DNA of 33,106 nt from the NCBI GenBank assembly GCA_028703175.1, contig JAQVNJ010000063.1:1-33106 (forward strand). The letters are read 5' to 3'. This document shows, piece by piece, positions 7,049-14,970 of the stretch. The position numbers were made by a program, and so were the translations under genes. Source of the stretch: JAAYCB01 sp012744395. Its GTDB lineage: Bacteria; Planctomycetota; Planctomycetia; Pirellulales; Thermoguttaceae. Position 1 is the stretch's first letter. Every line of letters starts with the position of its first letter. The notes beneath the pieces are model-generated. The model saw nothing but the letters and a program-made list of their open reading frames with translations. It was not told the DNA's origin and did not search any database.

Positions 7049-8280
7049 AGAAATACGCGGCCTTCCTCTGGGACTGCTTCCGGCTGAGCTTCGTCGGCGA
7101 TTGGCGGTATCACCTCTGGATGACGATCCTCACGCTGGTGAGCCTCGCGGGGCTGAACGCCTATTGCCACCAGCTGGTCCACGGGCTGGTCGCCACGGGG
7201 ATGACGGACCAGGTTTCCTGGGGGCTGTACATCGCCAATTTCACCTACCTGGTGGGACTGGCCGCCGCCGCGGCGATGCTCGTGATCCCCGTCTACGTCT
7301 ACCGCAACATGCACCTCCACGACGTGGTGATCTTCGGCGAGCTGCTGGCCGTGGCGGTGATCGTGATGTGCCTGTTGTTCGTGATGGTCGACCTGGGCCG
7401 GCCGGACCGGTTCATGCACCTGTTGTGGCGGTTCAATTTCCCGATCTCGATGCTCACCTGGGACGTGATCGCGTTGAACGGCTACCTGCTGCTGAATTTG
7501 CACATCTGCGGCTACCTGATCTACTGCGCGTATTGCGGCCGCCGGCCGTCGCCGGTGTTCTATGTCCCGTTCGTGTTCATCGCCATCGTCTGGGCGATCA
7601 GCATCCACACGGTGACGGCTTTCTTGTACGTGGGTCTGGGCGGGCGGCCGTTCTGGAACTCGGCGATCATTGCCCCGCGGTTTCTGGCCAGCGCGTTCGC
7701 GGCCGGCCCGGCGTTTATTATCCTCACGCTCCAGATCGTGCGGCGGTTCACGCGGCACCGGGTGGCCGACGACGCCCTGCTCGCGCTGCGGCGGATCGTC
7801 CAGGTGGCGATGATCATCAACATTTTTCTGCTGATTTGCGAGGTGTTCACGGAGTTCTACACCGACTCGGCCCACGTGGCCTCGGCGGAATACCTGTATT
7901 TCGGGCTCCGCGGGCGCCACGGGCTGGTCCCGTGGATCTGGACGGCGATCGGGATGAACCTGGTTGCCACGCTGCTGCTGGTTTTGCCGGCCTCGCGGGG
8001 ATTGCGGGTGCTCAACCTGGCCTGCATCCTGGCAATTGCCGCGATCTGGATCGAGAAGGGGATGGGGCTGATCGTGCCGGCGTTCGTCCCCACGCCGCTG
8101 GGAGAGATTGTCGAGTATCATCCCACGGTCCACGAGATCGTCGTGGGCGCGGGGATTTGGGCCTTCGGGCTGCTGCTGTACACGATCTTCGTCCGCGTTT
8201 CCGTGCCGGTTCTGGCGGGCGAATTAACCTATGACAAACGCGTCGGAGAATCCGTTCCGATGGGCCTGGCGAAGGAGTGA
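7045..8280 (+). CDS. NrfD/DsrP-type quinol-interacting membrane subunit
   Basis: 411 residues, with roughly nine or ten hydrophobic helices across the whole length. The segment VSWGLYIANFTYLVGLAAAA (58-77) is characteristic of the longer HybB/DsrP branch of the NrfD/PsrC family, as are the later RFNFPISMLTWDV and TVTAFLYVGL segments. Family members bind menaquinone in the membrane and exchange electrons with a ferredoxin subunit; some conserve energy. The ATGA overlap with the iron-sulfur gene indicates coupled translation and a joint complex. The octaheme gene starts 7 bp after the stop. The direction of electron flow (quinol oxidation) is inferred from the putative reductase downstream. Confidence 0.93.
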   Translation: MKKYAAFLWDCFRLSFVGDWRYHLWMTILTLVSLAGLNAYCHQLVHGLVATGMTDQVSWGLYIANFTYLVGLAAAAAMLVIPVYVYRNMHLHDVVIFGELLAVAVIVMCLLFVMVDLGRPDRFMHLLWRFNFPISMLTWDVIALNGYLLLNLHICGYLIYCAYCGRRPSPVFYVPFVFIAIVWAISIHTVTAFLYVGLGGRPFWNSAIIAPRFLASAFAAGPAFIILTLQIVRRFTRHRVADDALLALRRIVQVAMIINIFLLICEVFTEFYTDSAHVASAEYLYFGLRGRHGLVPWIWTAIGMNLVATLLLVLPASRGLRVLNLACILAIAAIWIEKGMGLIVPAFVPTPLGEIVEYHPTVHEIVVGAGIWAFGLLLYTIFVRVSVPVLAGELTYDKRVGESVPMGLAKE

Positions 8281-8287
8281 GACTGCC

Positions 8288-9790
8288 ATGAGACGCAGGG
8301 TGACGATCCGTCGACGAACCTGGTTGCTTGCCGGCCTGTTGCTGCTTGCGCTGTCCCCGGCGCGGGGCGCGCTGGCCCAGGCGTGGGGCCTGCCGGAGAT
8401 GTCCGGGGAGACCAAGGCCTGCATCGAGTGCCACAAGATCGAAAACGCGCCGATCTACCAGCAGTGGGGCGCGAGCAAGCACTACCGGGCGAACGTGGGG
8501 TGCTACGAGTGCCACGCCGCCGCCGAGGGGGAGCCCGACGCCTTCCAGCACGAAGGCCAGTGGATCGCGACGATTGTCTCGCCCAAGGACTGCGCTCGCT
8601 GCCACGCCCGGGAAGCGGCGGAATTCGGCCAGTCGCACCATTCCAAGGGCGCGCGGATTCTCGGCTCGCTGGACAACGTGCTGGCCGAGGTCGTGGAGGG
8701 GAACAGCGGCCTGATCACCCCGGCGTTCCAGCAGGGCACAAGCGCGGCGGCCGTCAGCGGGTGCTGGCAGTGCCACGGCAGCCAGATCAAGGTGCTTTCC
8801 GGCGGCAAGCTCGACCCGGCGACCTGGCCGAACACCGGCATCGGGCGGATCAATCCCGACCAGTCGGAGGGCTCCTGCGCGGCCTGCCATAGCCGGCATT
8901 CGTTCTCGTCCTACCAGGCCCGGCATCCCGACAACTGCGGCAAGTGCCACATGGGGCCCGACCACCCGCAGATGGAAATCTACTACGAATCGAAGCACGG
9001 GATCGCGTTCCGGGCGTTCCGCGACAAGCTCAACATGGATTCGGCCAAGTGGGTCGTGGGGGAAGACTACCACCTGGCGCCGACCTGCGCCACCTGCCAC
9101 ATGAGCGCTGCGCCGGCCAAACGGGCCACCAAGGACCGTGCGGCAACCGCCGGCATGCCGCTGACCCACGACGTGGGGATGAGGATCAGTTGGAACAACC
9201 GCCCGGCGGTCTCGATCCGCCCCGAGGTGAGCGACAAGAAGATGGGGCTGCCCGGCGCGGCCGTCAACTGGCAGACCCGCCGCGACAACATGAAGAACGT
9301 CTGCATCAACTGCCACGAGCAGCAGTGGATCGACAATTTCTACGTCCAGTACGACGGCCTCATCGATCTATATCACAACAAGTTCGCCGAACCGGGCCAG
9401 GAGTTGTACAACCTGGCCAAGCCGCTGCTGCGGCCGGTCGAGTTCTCCAATCCGCTCGACTTTGTCTGGTACGAAATCTGGCACCACGAGGGCCGCCGCG
9501 CACGGCACGGCGCCTCGATGATGGGTCCGGACTACACGCACTGGCACGGGACCTATGAGGTTGCCAAGCACTTCTACTCGGAAATGGTTCCGGAGCTTGA
9601 GCATCTGATCTCCGCCGGCCGGGCGTCGGGCGAGGCGGGCAAGTCGACCGCCGCCGACGCCTTGGAGAAGAAGCTGGCCGAGGTCCTCGGCTCGCCCAAC
9701 CACCGCTGGTATCTCAACCAGATGGACCCGGCGGAGAAGGCCGAGCGGGCACGGCGGCAGGCCGAATTCCAGCAGCGATACAGCAAGTAG
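8288..9790 (+). CDS. Octaheme cytochrome c of the hydroxylamine oxidoreductase (HAO) family
   Basis: 500 residues from the ATG at 8288, with AGGAG about 10 nt upstream inside the end of the NrfD-like gene. A signal peptide (LLAGLLLLALSPARGALA) is cut near residue 30. Eight CxxCH sites are present: C45, C72, C102, C159, C197, C217, C267 and C339. Family landmarks include WPNTGIGRINPDQS (180-193), CGKCHMGPDHPQ (217-228), YYESKHG (232-238) and MMGPDYTHWHGTYEVAKHFY (411-430). These match HAO-type octahemes, not octaheme tetrathionate reductase. Relatives oxidise hydroxylamine or hydrazine, or reduce nitrite to ammonium (the reductive form of Campylobacterota). Y416 is one candidate for the heme-crosslinking tyrosine, but only an alignment can settle that. 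The NrfC/NrfD partners suggest a reductase fed from quinol. Confidence 0.9.
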   Translation: MRRRVTIRRRTWLLAGLLLLALSPARGALAQAWGLPEMSGETKACIECHKIENAPIYQQWGASKHYRANVGCYECHAAAEGEPDAFQHEGQWIATIVSPKDCARCHAREAAEFGQSHHSKGARILGSLDNVLAEVVEGNSGLITPAFQQGTSAAAVSGCWQCHGSQIKVLSGGKLDPATWPNTGIGRINPDQSEGSCAACHSRHSFSSYQARHPDNCGKCHMGPDHPQMEIYYESKHGIAFRAFRDKLNMDSAKWVVGEDYHLAPTCATCHMSAAPAKRATKDRAATAGMPLTHDVGMRISWNNRPAVSIRPEVSDKKMGLPGAAVNWQTRRDNMKNVCINCHEQQWIDNFYVQYDGLIDLYHNKFAEPGQELYNLAKPLLRPVEFSNPLDFVWYEIWHHEGRRARHGASMMGPDYTHWHGTYEVAKHFYSEMVPELEHLISAGRASGEAGKSTAADALEKKLAEVLGSPNHRWYLNQMDPAEKAERARRQAEFQQRYSK

Positions 9791-9921
9791 GGGTGGTCCA
9801 ACGCGGGCCATCCCCGCAGAAGCGCCGCACCGCCGCCACGATCTCCATCCCGATCAACGTCCGAATCGCCGCGGCGGCGAGCGGCGGGCCACCGCGGCAC
9901 GGTGTACAAGGGTCAAAAGCC

Positions 9922-11139
9922 ATGGCAGGCCCCGGCGGAAAGCTCGGCGCGCTGCGGAAGATCGCTGCAAGGCTCCGCCAAGGCCATGCGGCCGAACCGC
10001 TGCGCGGCCAATTTCACCAGGCCATGCCCGACGCATCTCGCACCGTCGCCGGGCCGCTGCTGTTGGAACTGGTGGCCGAAGGGTTCGCCCGGCCGCAGAT
10101 CGAGCAGCTCCTGCGGTGGTGCGAGCAGGCCGGCGGCGAGCGGCCGCGCGCTGTCCAGTCCGAGTTTGCCCCGGGGCACCCCCTCGACACGTTCCGATTG
10201 GAGAACGCGGCGATTGGGGACCGCGCAGGCCGGTTGCGGGCCGCCCTGCCGGGGGCTCCCGACTCCGCCGCGGCTATTCAAGCGGCATGCCGCCTCGCCG
10301 GCGAGTTGGCGCTGGTCGACAACCACTACCGGCGGCAGGAATTCCTGCTGTTCACGCGGCTTGAGCTTCACGGACTGATCCGCCCCGGGCGGATCCTCTG
10401 GGCGGCACACGACGAGGTCCGCCAATGGATCAAGTACTTGAATCTGCAAACGGGGCGCGATGATTTCGGGCCGGAGAAGTTGGCCCAGCTCTCCGATCCG
10501 GTGGTCAGACCGCTGCTGGAGGACCTCGAAACGATCATCTTCCTGGAAGAGGAGGTTCTTCTGCCGCTGGCGATGGAGGTGTTTGACGCAGAAGACTGGG
10601 ACACAATCTGGCGCTATTCCGACCAGATCGGCTGGTGCCTGGTGGAGCCTCGGCGGGGATACGAGCCGGGGCCGCTCGGGGGCGTCGAGCCGCCGCCGGC
10701 CAGCCAGCCGCTGCCGACCGGCGCGCTGGCATGGGACGAGGTTGTCCGCATACACGCTCAACTGCCGGTCGACCTGACGCTGGTCGACGCGGAGGATCGC
10801 GTCCGTTATTTCTCCGAGGGGACGCGGCCGGCGTTCTACCGCAGCGGGGCGATTCTCGGCCGCGACGTCCATTGCTGCCATCCGCCCCGCAGCGTACACT
10901 ACGTCCAGCAGGCGATCGAGGACTTCCGAGCCGGCCGGGCAACGTCGGCCCAGTTCTGGAGATGGATGGGAGATCGGCTGATCCATATCCGCTTCGTCGC
11001 CCTCCGCGACGCGGCCGGGCGCTATTGCGGCACGCTCGAGGTGGTTCAAGACATCACCCCGCTGCGCGCCCTGGAGGGAGAGCAGCTCGATTTGAAGTAC
11101 GACCCGCAGTTGGCGTTTCGCGAGGGACCGACTCGGTGA
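9922..11139 (+). CDS. DUF438 - hemerythrin (HHE) - PAS sensor protein
   Basis: 405 residues from the ATG at 9922 (AAGGGT about 8 nt upstream); a GTG at 9793 would add a Pro/Arg-rich leader and is less likely. Domain order: an N-terminal DUF438-like helical region (about 12-95), a hemerythrin-like domain with candidate iron ligands H86, H135, E140, H163 and E206/E210 (about 85-225), and a PAS domain (about 272-385) with GRDVHCCHPPRSVHYVQQ and GTLEVVQDIT, typical of DUF438-PAS proteins. No signal peptide or membrane helix is seen, so it is cytoplasmic. No kinase or DNA-binding domain is attached. It lies 131 bp after the octaheme gene and overlaps the MarC-like gene by 4 bp. Hemerythrin proteins sense or handle O2 or NO, so NO/redox sensing for the cytochrome cluster is a reasonable inference. 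Confidence 0.86.
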   Translation: MAGPGGKLGALRKIAARLRQGHAAEPLRGQFHQAMPDASRTVAGPLLLELVAEGFARPQIEQLLRWCEQAGGERPRAVQSEFAPGHPLDTFRLENAAIGDRAGRLRAALPGAPDSAAAIQAACRLAGELALVDNHYRRQEFLLFTRLELHGLIRPGRILWAAHDEVRQWIKYLNLQTGRDDFGPEKLAQLSDPVVRPLLEDLETIIFLEEEVLLPLAMEVFDAEDWDTIWRYSDQIGWCLVEPRRGYEPGPLGGVEPPPASQPLPTGALAWDEVVRIHAQLPVDLTLVDAEDRVRYFSEGTRPAFYRSGAILGRDVHCCHPPRSVHYVQQAIEDFRAGRATSAQFWRWMGDRLIHIRFVALRDAAGRYCGTLEVVQDITPLRALEGEQLDLKYDPQLAFREGPTR

Positions 11140-11726
11140 CGACACTTTCGGCGGCCGTTCTCCTGTTCCTTGTGCTCGACCCGGTGGGCAATATGCCCGT
11201 GTTCTTGAGCCTGTTGTCGGGTTTTGAGCCGCGCCGCGCCAGGCTCGTAGTTGTCCGAGAGCTGCTGATTGCCCTGGGCGTGTTGATTGTCTTCCTGTTT
11301 TTCGGGCGCTACATCCTCGCCGTGCTCCAGATCACCGAACCGGCGCTGAGCATCGCCGGGGGGATGATTCTGTTTCTGATCGCACTGAAGATGATCTTCG
11401 CCGACGCCGGCGAGATCTTCAGCGGCTCCCCGGAAGGCGAACCGTTCATCGTGCCGCTGGCGATTCCGCTGATTGCCGGACCGTCGGCCATGGCAACCGT
11501 CCTGCTGCTGATGGCCCGGCAGCCGGGCAAATGGCCGCATTGGCTCCTGGCGCTGTTCTGCGCGTGGCTGGCCTCGGGGGTCATCCTCTACTTCGCAAGC
11601 TCCGTCGAGCGCTTCCTTGGCAGGCGCGGCACGCTCGCCGTCGAGCGGCTCTCGGGGATGCTGCTGACGACCGTGGCGGTGCAGATGTTCCTGACCGGAG
11701 TCCGACAGTTTGTTTCCATCAAGTGA
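11136..11726 (+). CDS. MarC family integral membrane protein
   Basis: 196 residues. The start is a GTG at 11136 in a GTGA overlap with the previous stop, with GAGGGA upstream. No other start in this frame gives a protein of the family's usual length of about 200 residues. Six hydrophobic helices are visible, with the family motif DPVGNMPVFLSLLSGF (residues 13-28) and the repeated-half sequence PLAIPLIAGPSAMATVLLLMA. MarC/UPF0056 proteins have no established transport substrate, and the old link to antibiotic resistance is not accepted. Coupling to the hemerythrin-PAS protein suggests co-production, but no joint function is known. Confidence 0.9.
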   Translation: MTTLSAAVLLFLVLDPVGNMPVFLSLLSGFEPRRARLVVVRELLIALGVLIVFLFFGRYILAVLQITEPALSIAGGMILFLIALKMIFADAGEIFSGSPEGEPFIVPLAIPLIAGPSAMATVLLLMARQPGKWPHWLLALFCAWLASGVILYFASSVERFLGRRGTLAVERLSGMLLTTVAVQMFLTGVRQFVSIK

Positions 11727-11775
11727 GACATCCGCCTTCAGCGGGGACGTTTCGGACAACCACGTTGCTTGTTAA

Positions 11776-11908
11776 CCCGGGTGATTCATGAGCCGACGTT
11801 AACGCGAAGCGCAAGCGAAAGCGGCTGATCCGCGATTGGCCTCGCTTACGCGTCGGGTTACAATAGCGCGCGACAGTCAAGAAATCCCCGGCTCATGACT
11901 CATCCGGG
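11776..11908. repeat. MITE-like inverted-repeat element, about 133 bp
   Basis: The left end CCCGGGTGATTCATGAGCCG (11776-11795) matches the reverse complement of the right end (11889-11908) at 18 of 20 positions. A second, inner inverted pair (AGCGCAAGCGA near 11809 with TCGCTTACGC near 11842) nests inside. There is no open reading frame. No clear target-site duplication is visible. The element contains a good promoter for the sulfatase and ends just before its ribosome-binding site. Confidence 0.6.
11836..11864 (+). promoter_or_regulatory. Sigma70-type promoter for the sulfatase
   Basis: TTGGCC (11836-11841) and TACAAT (11859-11864, 5 of 6 matches) are exactly 17 bp apart. The predicted start of transcription is about 50 nt before the sulfatase ATG at 11923. 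The promoter lies inside the inverted-repeat element 11776-11908. Confidence 0.5.
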
Positions 11909-11922
11909 CTCGAGGTGATCCG

Positions 11923-13563
11923 ATGAAACACGTGTCGCTGTTCCTGAGTGCCTGCTGCCTGGCCGCCGCCGGCGCCGATGCAGCAGACAGGCCCAACATC
12001 CTGTTGATTCTCGCCGACGACCTCGGCTATTCCGACCTGGGGTGCTACGGCGGCGAGATTGCCACGCCGAACATCGACCGCCTGGCGGCCGGGGGGCTGC
12101 GGTTTACGCAGTTCTACAACACGGCCCGCTGCTGGCCGACGCGGGGGGCGCTGTTGACGGGCTACTACGCCCAGCAGATCCATCGAGACGCCTTGCCGGG
12201 CCTGGGCGGCGGGGGCGGCGGCACGCGGCCGAAGTGGGCGCGGCTGCTGCCCGAGTTTCTCCGTCCGCACGGCTACCGCAATTACCACAGCGGCAAGTGG
12301 CACATCGACGGCAAGGTGCTCGACGGGGGATTCGATCATTCGCTGGACATGCGGAACCAGGGCAACTACTTTACAGCCCAGGGCAACCGGATCGACGACG
12401 CGCCGGTCACCCCCGCCGCCGATGAATCGGGCTATTACGCCACGACCGCCACGGTCGATCACGCCATCGCCTGCCTGCGGCAGCACGCGGCCAAGTACGC
12501 CGATCAGCCGTTCTTCCATTATCTGGCGTTCATCGCGCCGCATTTTCCGTTGCACGCGCCGGCCGGCGACATCGCCCGATACCGAGACAAGTATCTCGAC
12601 GGTTGGGACGCGATCCGCCGGCGGCGATTTGACCGGCAAAGGGAAATCAACCTGCTGAACACGGCGCTCGCGGAGCTGGAGCCGGAGGTGGGTCCGCCCT
12701 ACGACTTCCCCGACGCGCTGGCAAAGCTCGGTCCGGGGGAGACCAACCGCCCGCTCCCTTGGAAGGAATTGACCGAGCAGCAGCGGCGGTTCCAGGCGAC
12801 GAAGATGGCGATCCACGCGGCGATGGTCGACCGGATGGACCGGGAGATCGGCCGCCTGATCGACGAGCTCCAGGCGATGGGTGTCTATGACAACACGCTG
12901 ATCTTGTTTGCGTCGGACAACGGCGCCAGCGCGGAGATCATGGTCCGTCATGGCGGCCACGATCCGCAGGCCGCGCCGGGCAGCGCGGCCACCTATCTGT
13001 GCCTCGGTCCGGGCTTCTCCAGCTTGTCGAACACGCCGTTTCGCCGCCACAAGACGTGGGTCCACGAAGGCGGCATCAGCACGCCGCTGGTGGTTCACTG
13101 GCCCGCCGGCATCCGGGCGCGCGGCGCGCTGCGGCAGACGCCGGCCCACGTGATCGACATCGTCCCCACGATCCTGGAGATTGCGGGCATCGAGAAGCCG
13201 GCGGAGTGGGATGGAGAGGCGATCCCGCCTGCGCCCGGCCGCAGCCTGGTCCCGGCGCTTCACGAGGACGCGACGATCGACCGCGACCTGTTGTGGTGGC
13301 TGCACGAGGGGAATCGGGCGATTCGCGTCGGCGACTGGAAGCTGGTCGCGGCCAGGGATGATCCGTGGGAGCTCTACGACCTCCGCGGCGACCGCGCCGA
13401 ATCCCGCGACCTGGCCGGGGAGCGGCCGGAGAAAGCCAAACAGCTCGCAGACCTCTGGGACCGCCAACTCGAAGCGATGATCCGCCTGGCGGCCAAGACC
13501 GCCCCGCCGCCGGGCCAGAAGAAGAAAGCCGCCAAGTCCGGTTCTTCCGAGAGATCGCGCTGA
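11923..13563 (+). CDS. Secreted formylglycine-dependent sulfatase (arylsulfatase type)
   Basis: 546 residues. A strong ribosome-binding site GAGGTGAT is 4-5 nt before the ATG. The signal peptide ends near residue 20 (GADA-AD); an LSAC lipobox at 8-11 sits too close to the start to be convincing. Metal ligands are ADDLG (D32, D33) and SDNG (D332, N333). The residue converted to formylglycine is C70 in CWPTR, a variant of the usual CxPSR with Thr instead of Ser. Other active-site residues are probably K125 and H127 (SGKWH), H207 and K377 (HKTWVHEGG). The length and C-terminal subdomain (ELYDLRGDRAESRDLAGE) are typical of the S1 sulfatase family. It needs a formylglycine-generating enzyme, which is not in this window. 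The substrate, probably a sulfated polysaccharide or steroid-type ester, is not shown. Confidence 0.93.
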   Translation: MKHVSLFLSACCLAAAGADAADRPNILLILADDLGYSDLGCYGGEIATPNIDRLAAGGLRFTQFYNTARCWPTRGALLTGYYAQQIHRDALPGLGGGGGGTRPKWARLLPEFLRPHGYRNYHSGKWHIDGKVLDGGFDHSLDMRNQGNYFTAQGNRIDDAPVTPAADESGYYATTATVDHAIACLRQHAAKYADQPFFHYLAFIAPHFPLHAPAGDIARYRDKYLDGWDAIRRRRFDRQREINLLNTALAELEPEVGPPYDFPDALAKLGPGETNRPLPWKELTEQQRRFQATKMAIHAAMVDRMDREIGRLIDELQAMGVYDNTLILFASDNGASAEIMVRHGGHDPQAAPGSAATYLCLGPGFSSLSNTPFRRHKTWVHEGGISTPLVVHWPAGIRARGALRQTPAHVIDIVPTILEIAGIEKPAEWDGEAIPPAPGRSLVPALHEDATIDRDLLWWLHEGNRAIRVGDWKLVAARDDPWELYDLRGDRAESRDLAGERPEKAKQLADLWDRQLEAMIRLAAKTAPPPGQKKKAAKSGSSERSR

Positions 13564-13679
13564 ACCGATCCGGTCCGATGCGGACGTCGCGCGGTCGACG
13601 ACGCGCCCGTGGGGCGTCATCAAGAGCATCGTCTCTGCATCCGTGGCGCCGCTTCAACGCAACACGCGAGGAGGGTCCG

Positions 13680-13718
13680 ATGATGACGAGGCTAACGCGG
13701 CGGTCGTTCCTGGCTAGT
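13680..13718 (+). pseudogene. Relic 5' end of a Tat-exported protein gene
   Basis: A strong ribosome-binding site (GAGGAGGG, ending about 5 nt before) precedes ATG-ATG at 13680. The frame reads MMTRLTRRSFLAS, the classic opening of a Tat signal, with TRRSFLA at its centre. No hydrophobic segment follows. The frame instead runs antisense into the 3' end of the phosphatase gene and stops at 13844. The natural reading is a gene whose body has been deleted, with the break near 13713-13720. The TAG stop of the convergent phosphatase lies in this same junction. Confidence 0.55.
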
Positions 13719-14604
13719 TGGCGCGCTCGGCGCTGCGGAGCCAGACCAGGGGCACGAGGCAGTCGAGGTCGCTTGCCGTCCCGTGCGTGCCGCCGGTGGT
13801 CCCGTCCTTCTTCGCCGTCTCATGCTGACCGTGGTCGGCCGTGATGAGGATCGCGTAGCCGCGGGCGCGCAGCCACGGAACAAGCTGTTCCAGCCACGCA
13901 TCGGCGCCGGCGCAGGCCTCCGCCGCTTCCTGGGAGAACGGTCCGCGGGCATGGAATACGTCGTCGGTCTTCCCATACTGGACGATGACGAATTCCGGTT
14001 TCTTGGCCTCGATGACTTCCATCATTCCGGCCAGCACATCCTGGTCGCTAGCCATGTCGGCAACCGAGAAGTCCGCGTAACGCCCCAGCAGGCGGTCGCC
14101 CGTGTAATCCTTCCGGCCAAACCCTCCGCTCTTCATCCCGTTTGCCCGCAGGACGCTGCAAAGGTCCTCGCACTGGAGTTGCGAATCCTTGGTGAGGATG
14201 CCGGTTGTCTTCTGAGACCCCCCGGTGATCATGCAGCCGAAATTGACGCACGTCACGCTCGGCAGGACGGATCGCAGTTGGGCCTGGTTGGCGCCGGTTG
14301 CCAGGCTGTTGAGATAAGGCGTCTTGCCGCGCATCTTCTCCCAGATCGCCGCGCCGAAGGCGTCGACGCCGAGAACCGCCAGCTTGTTCGACCCCTGCAA
14401 ATCCTTCACGATGCGGTCGATCGGCGGCGCTTCCGCCTGCTTCGGCGCGGGCACGCCGAGAATTGCCGCGATGGTCGGGGCAAGCGCCTGCATCGCGTAG
14501 GTTTGCGGCGCCGCGCCGCTCGGCGTTGCTTCGGATGCCGCGGCGGGCAGGATCGCGCACGATATCGACACGAGTGCGAGTGAAGACAGTCTGAATACAT
14601 TCAT
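13714..14604 (-). CDS. Exported alkaline-phosphatase-fold enzyme (phosphodiesterase/phosphatase)
   Basis: 296 residues from the ATG at 14604 (GGAGA about 7 nt upstream). The signal peptide is about 1-23 (LSSLALVSISCAILPAAA). The fold follows the type I phosphodiesterase / alkaline phosphatase superfamily: metal ligand D81 in LGVDAFG, probable nucleophile T118 in LPSVTCVNF, D214/D215 and H218 in KTDDVFHARG, D257/H258 in TADHGQHE and H274 in GGTHGT. At under 300 residues it is compact, closer to the phosphopentomutase / nucleotide pyrophosphatase style core than to PhoA. The substrate is unknown. Its 3' end abuts the relic gene start at 13680, so the last few residues (SAERAN) may have been reshaped by that rearrangement. 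Confidence 0.8.
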   Translation of the reverse strand: MNVFRLSSLALVSISCAILPAAASEATPSGAAPQTYAMQALAPTIAAILGVPAPKQAEAPPIDRIVKDLQGSNKLAVLGVDAFGAAIWEKMRGKTPYLNSLATGANQAQLRSVLPSVTCVNFGCMITGGSQKTTGILTKDSQLQCEDLCSVLRANGMKSGGFGRKDYTGDRLLGRYADFSVADMASDQDVLAGMMEVIEAKKPEFVIVQYGKTDDVFHARGPFSQEAAEACAGADAWLEQLVPWLRARGYAILITADHGQHETAKKDGTTGGTHGTASDLDCLVPLVWLRSAERAN

Positions 14605-14970
14605 CACGGATTCTCCAATGGGGTCGAATGCCTGGACTCAAACGTTCTTGGCCCCGGTTCAGACGCCGCCGGGCGAGCTCGCGGGCAGAGGGTTCGGGCG
14701 CCCCCGGCGGGGCGGCGGAACGATGGGGCGCGGTGGAACGCTTTCGCACGTCTCGCTCCGAAGATACCATGGCTGCGCGCTGCAAAGAAGACCGCGGTCG
14801 GCGGAACCGACAAGAAATGGCTGGACGATGACGATCGTCGCGATCGGGAAGATCGACGGTCGGGCCCCGTCTCGTCCAGGAATTGGCTCCAGCCAGCGCG
14901 GCGCGAACTCGAGCCCGACGGGGTAAAATATCAGGGCCGCCACCGGTTCCAATCCTTCGAGGGTGTCGAA
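14605..14970. other. Divergent intergenic region, no gene seen
   Basis: 366 bp between the phosphatase gene (-) and the LamG/GH32-like gene (+). No supported coding frame. A perfect palindrome GACGATCGTC lies at 14830-14839, and the inverted pair GTCGGGC (14859-14865) / GCCCGAC (14913-14919) flanks a 47-bp stretch. TAAAAT at 14924-14929 is a fair -10 box, but no -35 match sits at the right distance. Confidence 0.5.

Noticed and set aside
8288..9790. Octaheme tetrathionate reductase
   Set aside because: That enzyme has one CxxCK heme site. All eight sites here are CxxCH, and the HAO landmark segments are present.
5333..11726. DsrMKJOP sulfite-reduction complex
   Set aside because: The NrfD and ferredoxin subunits resemble DsrP/DsrO, but there is no DsrM, DsrK, DsrC or DsrAB, and the cytochromes have four and eight hemes rather than three.
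11893..13629. Minus-strand open frame of 578 codons opposite the sulfatase
   Set aside because: It mirrors the sulfatase coding sequence in antisense, is rich in Arg, Val and Asp, and has no family features. The sulfatase has a complete active site.
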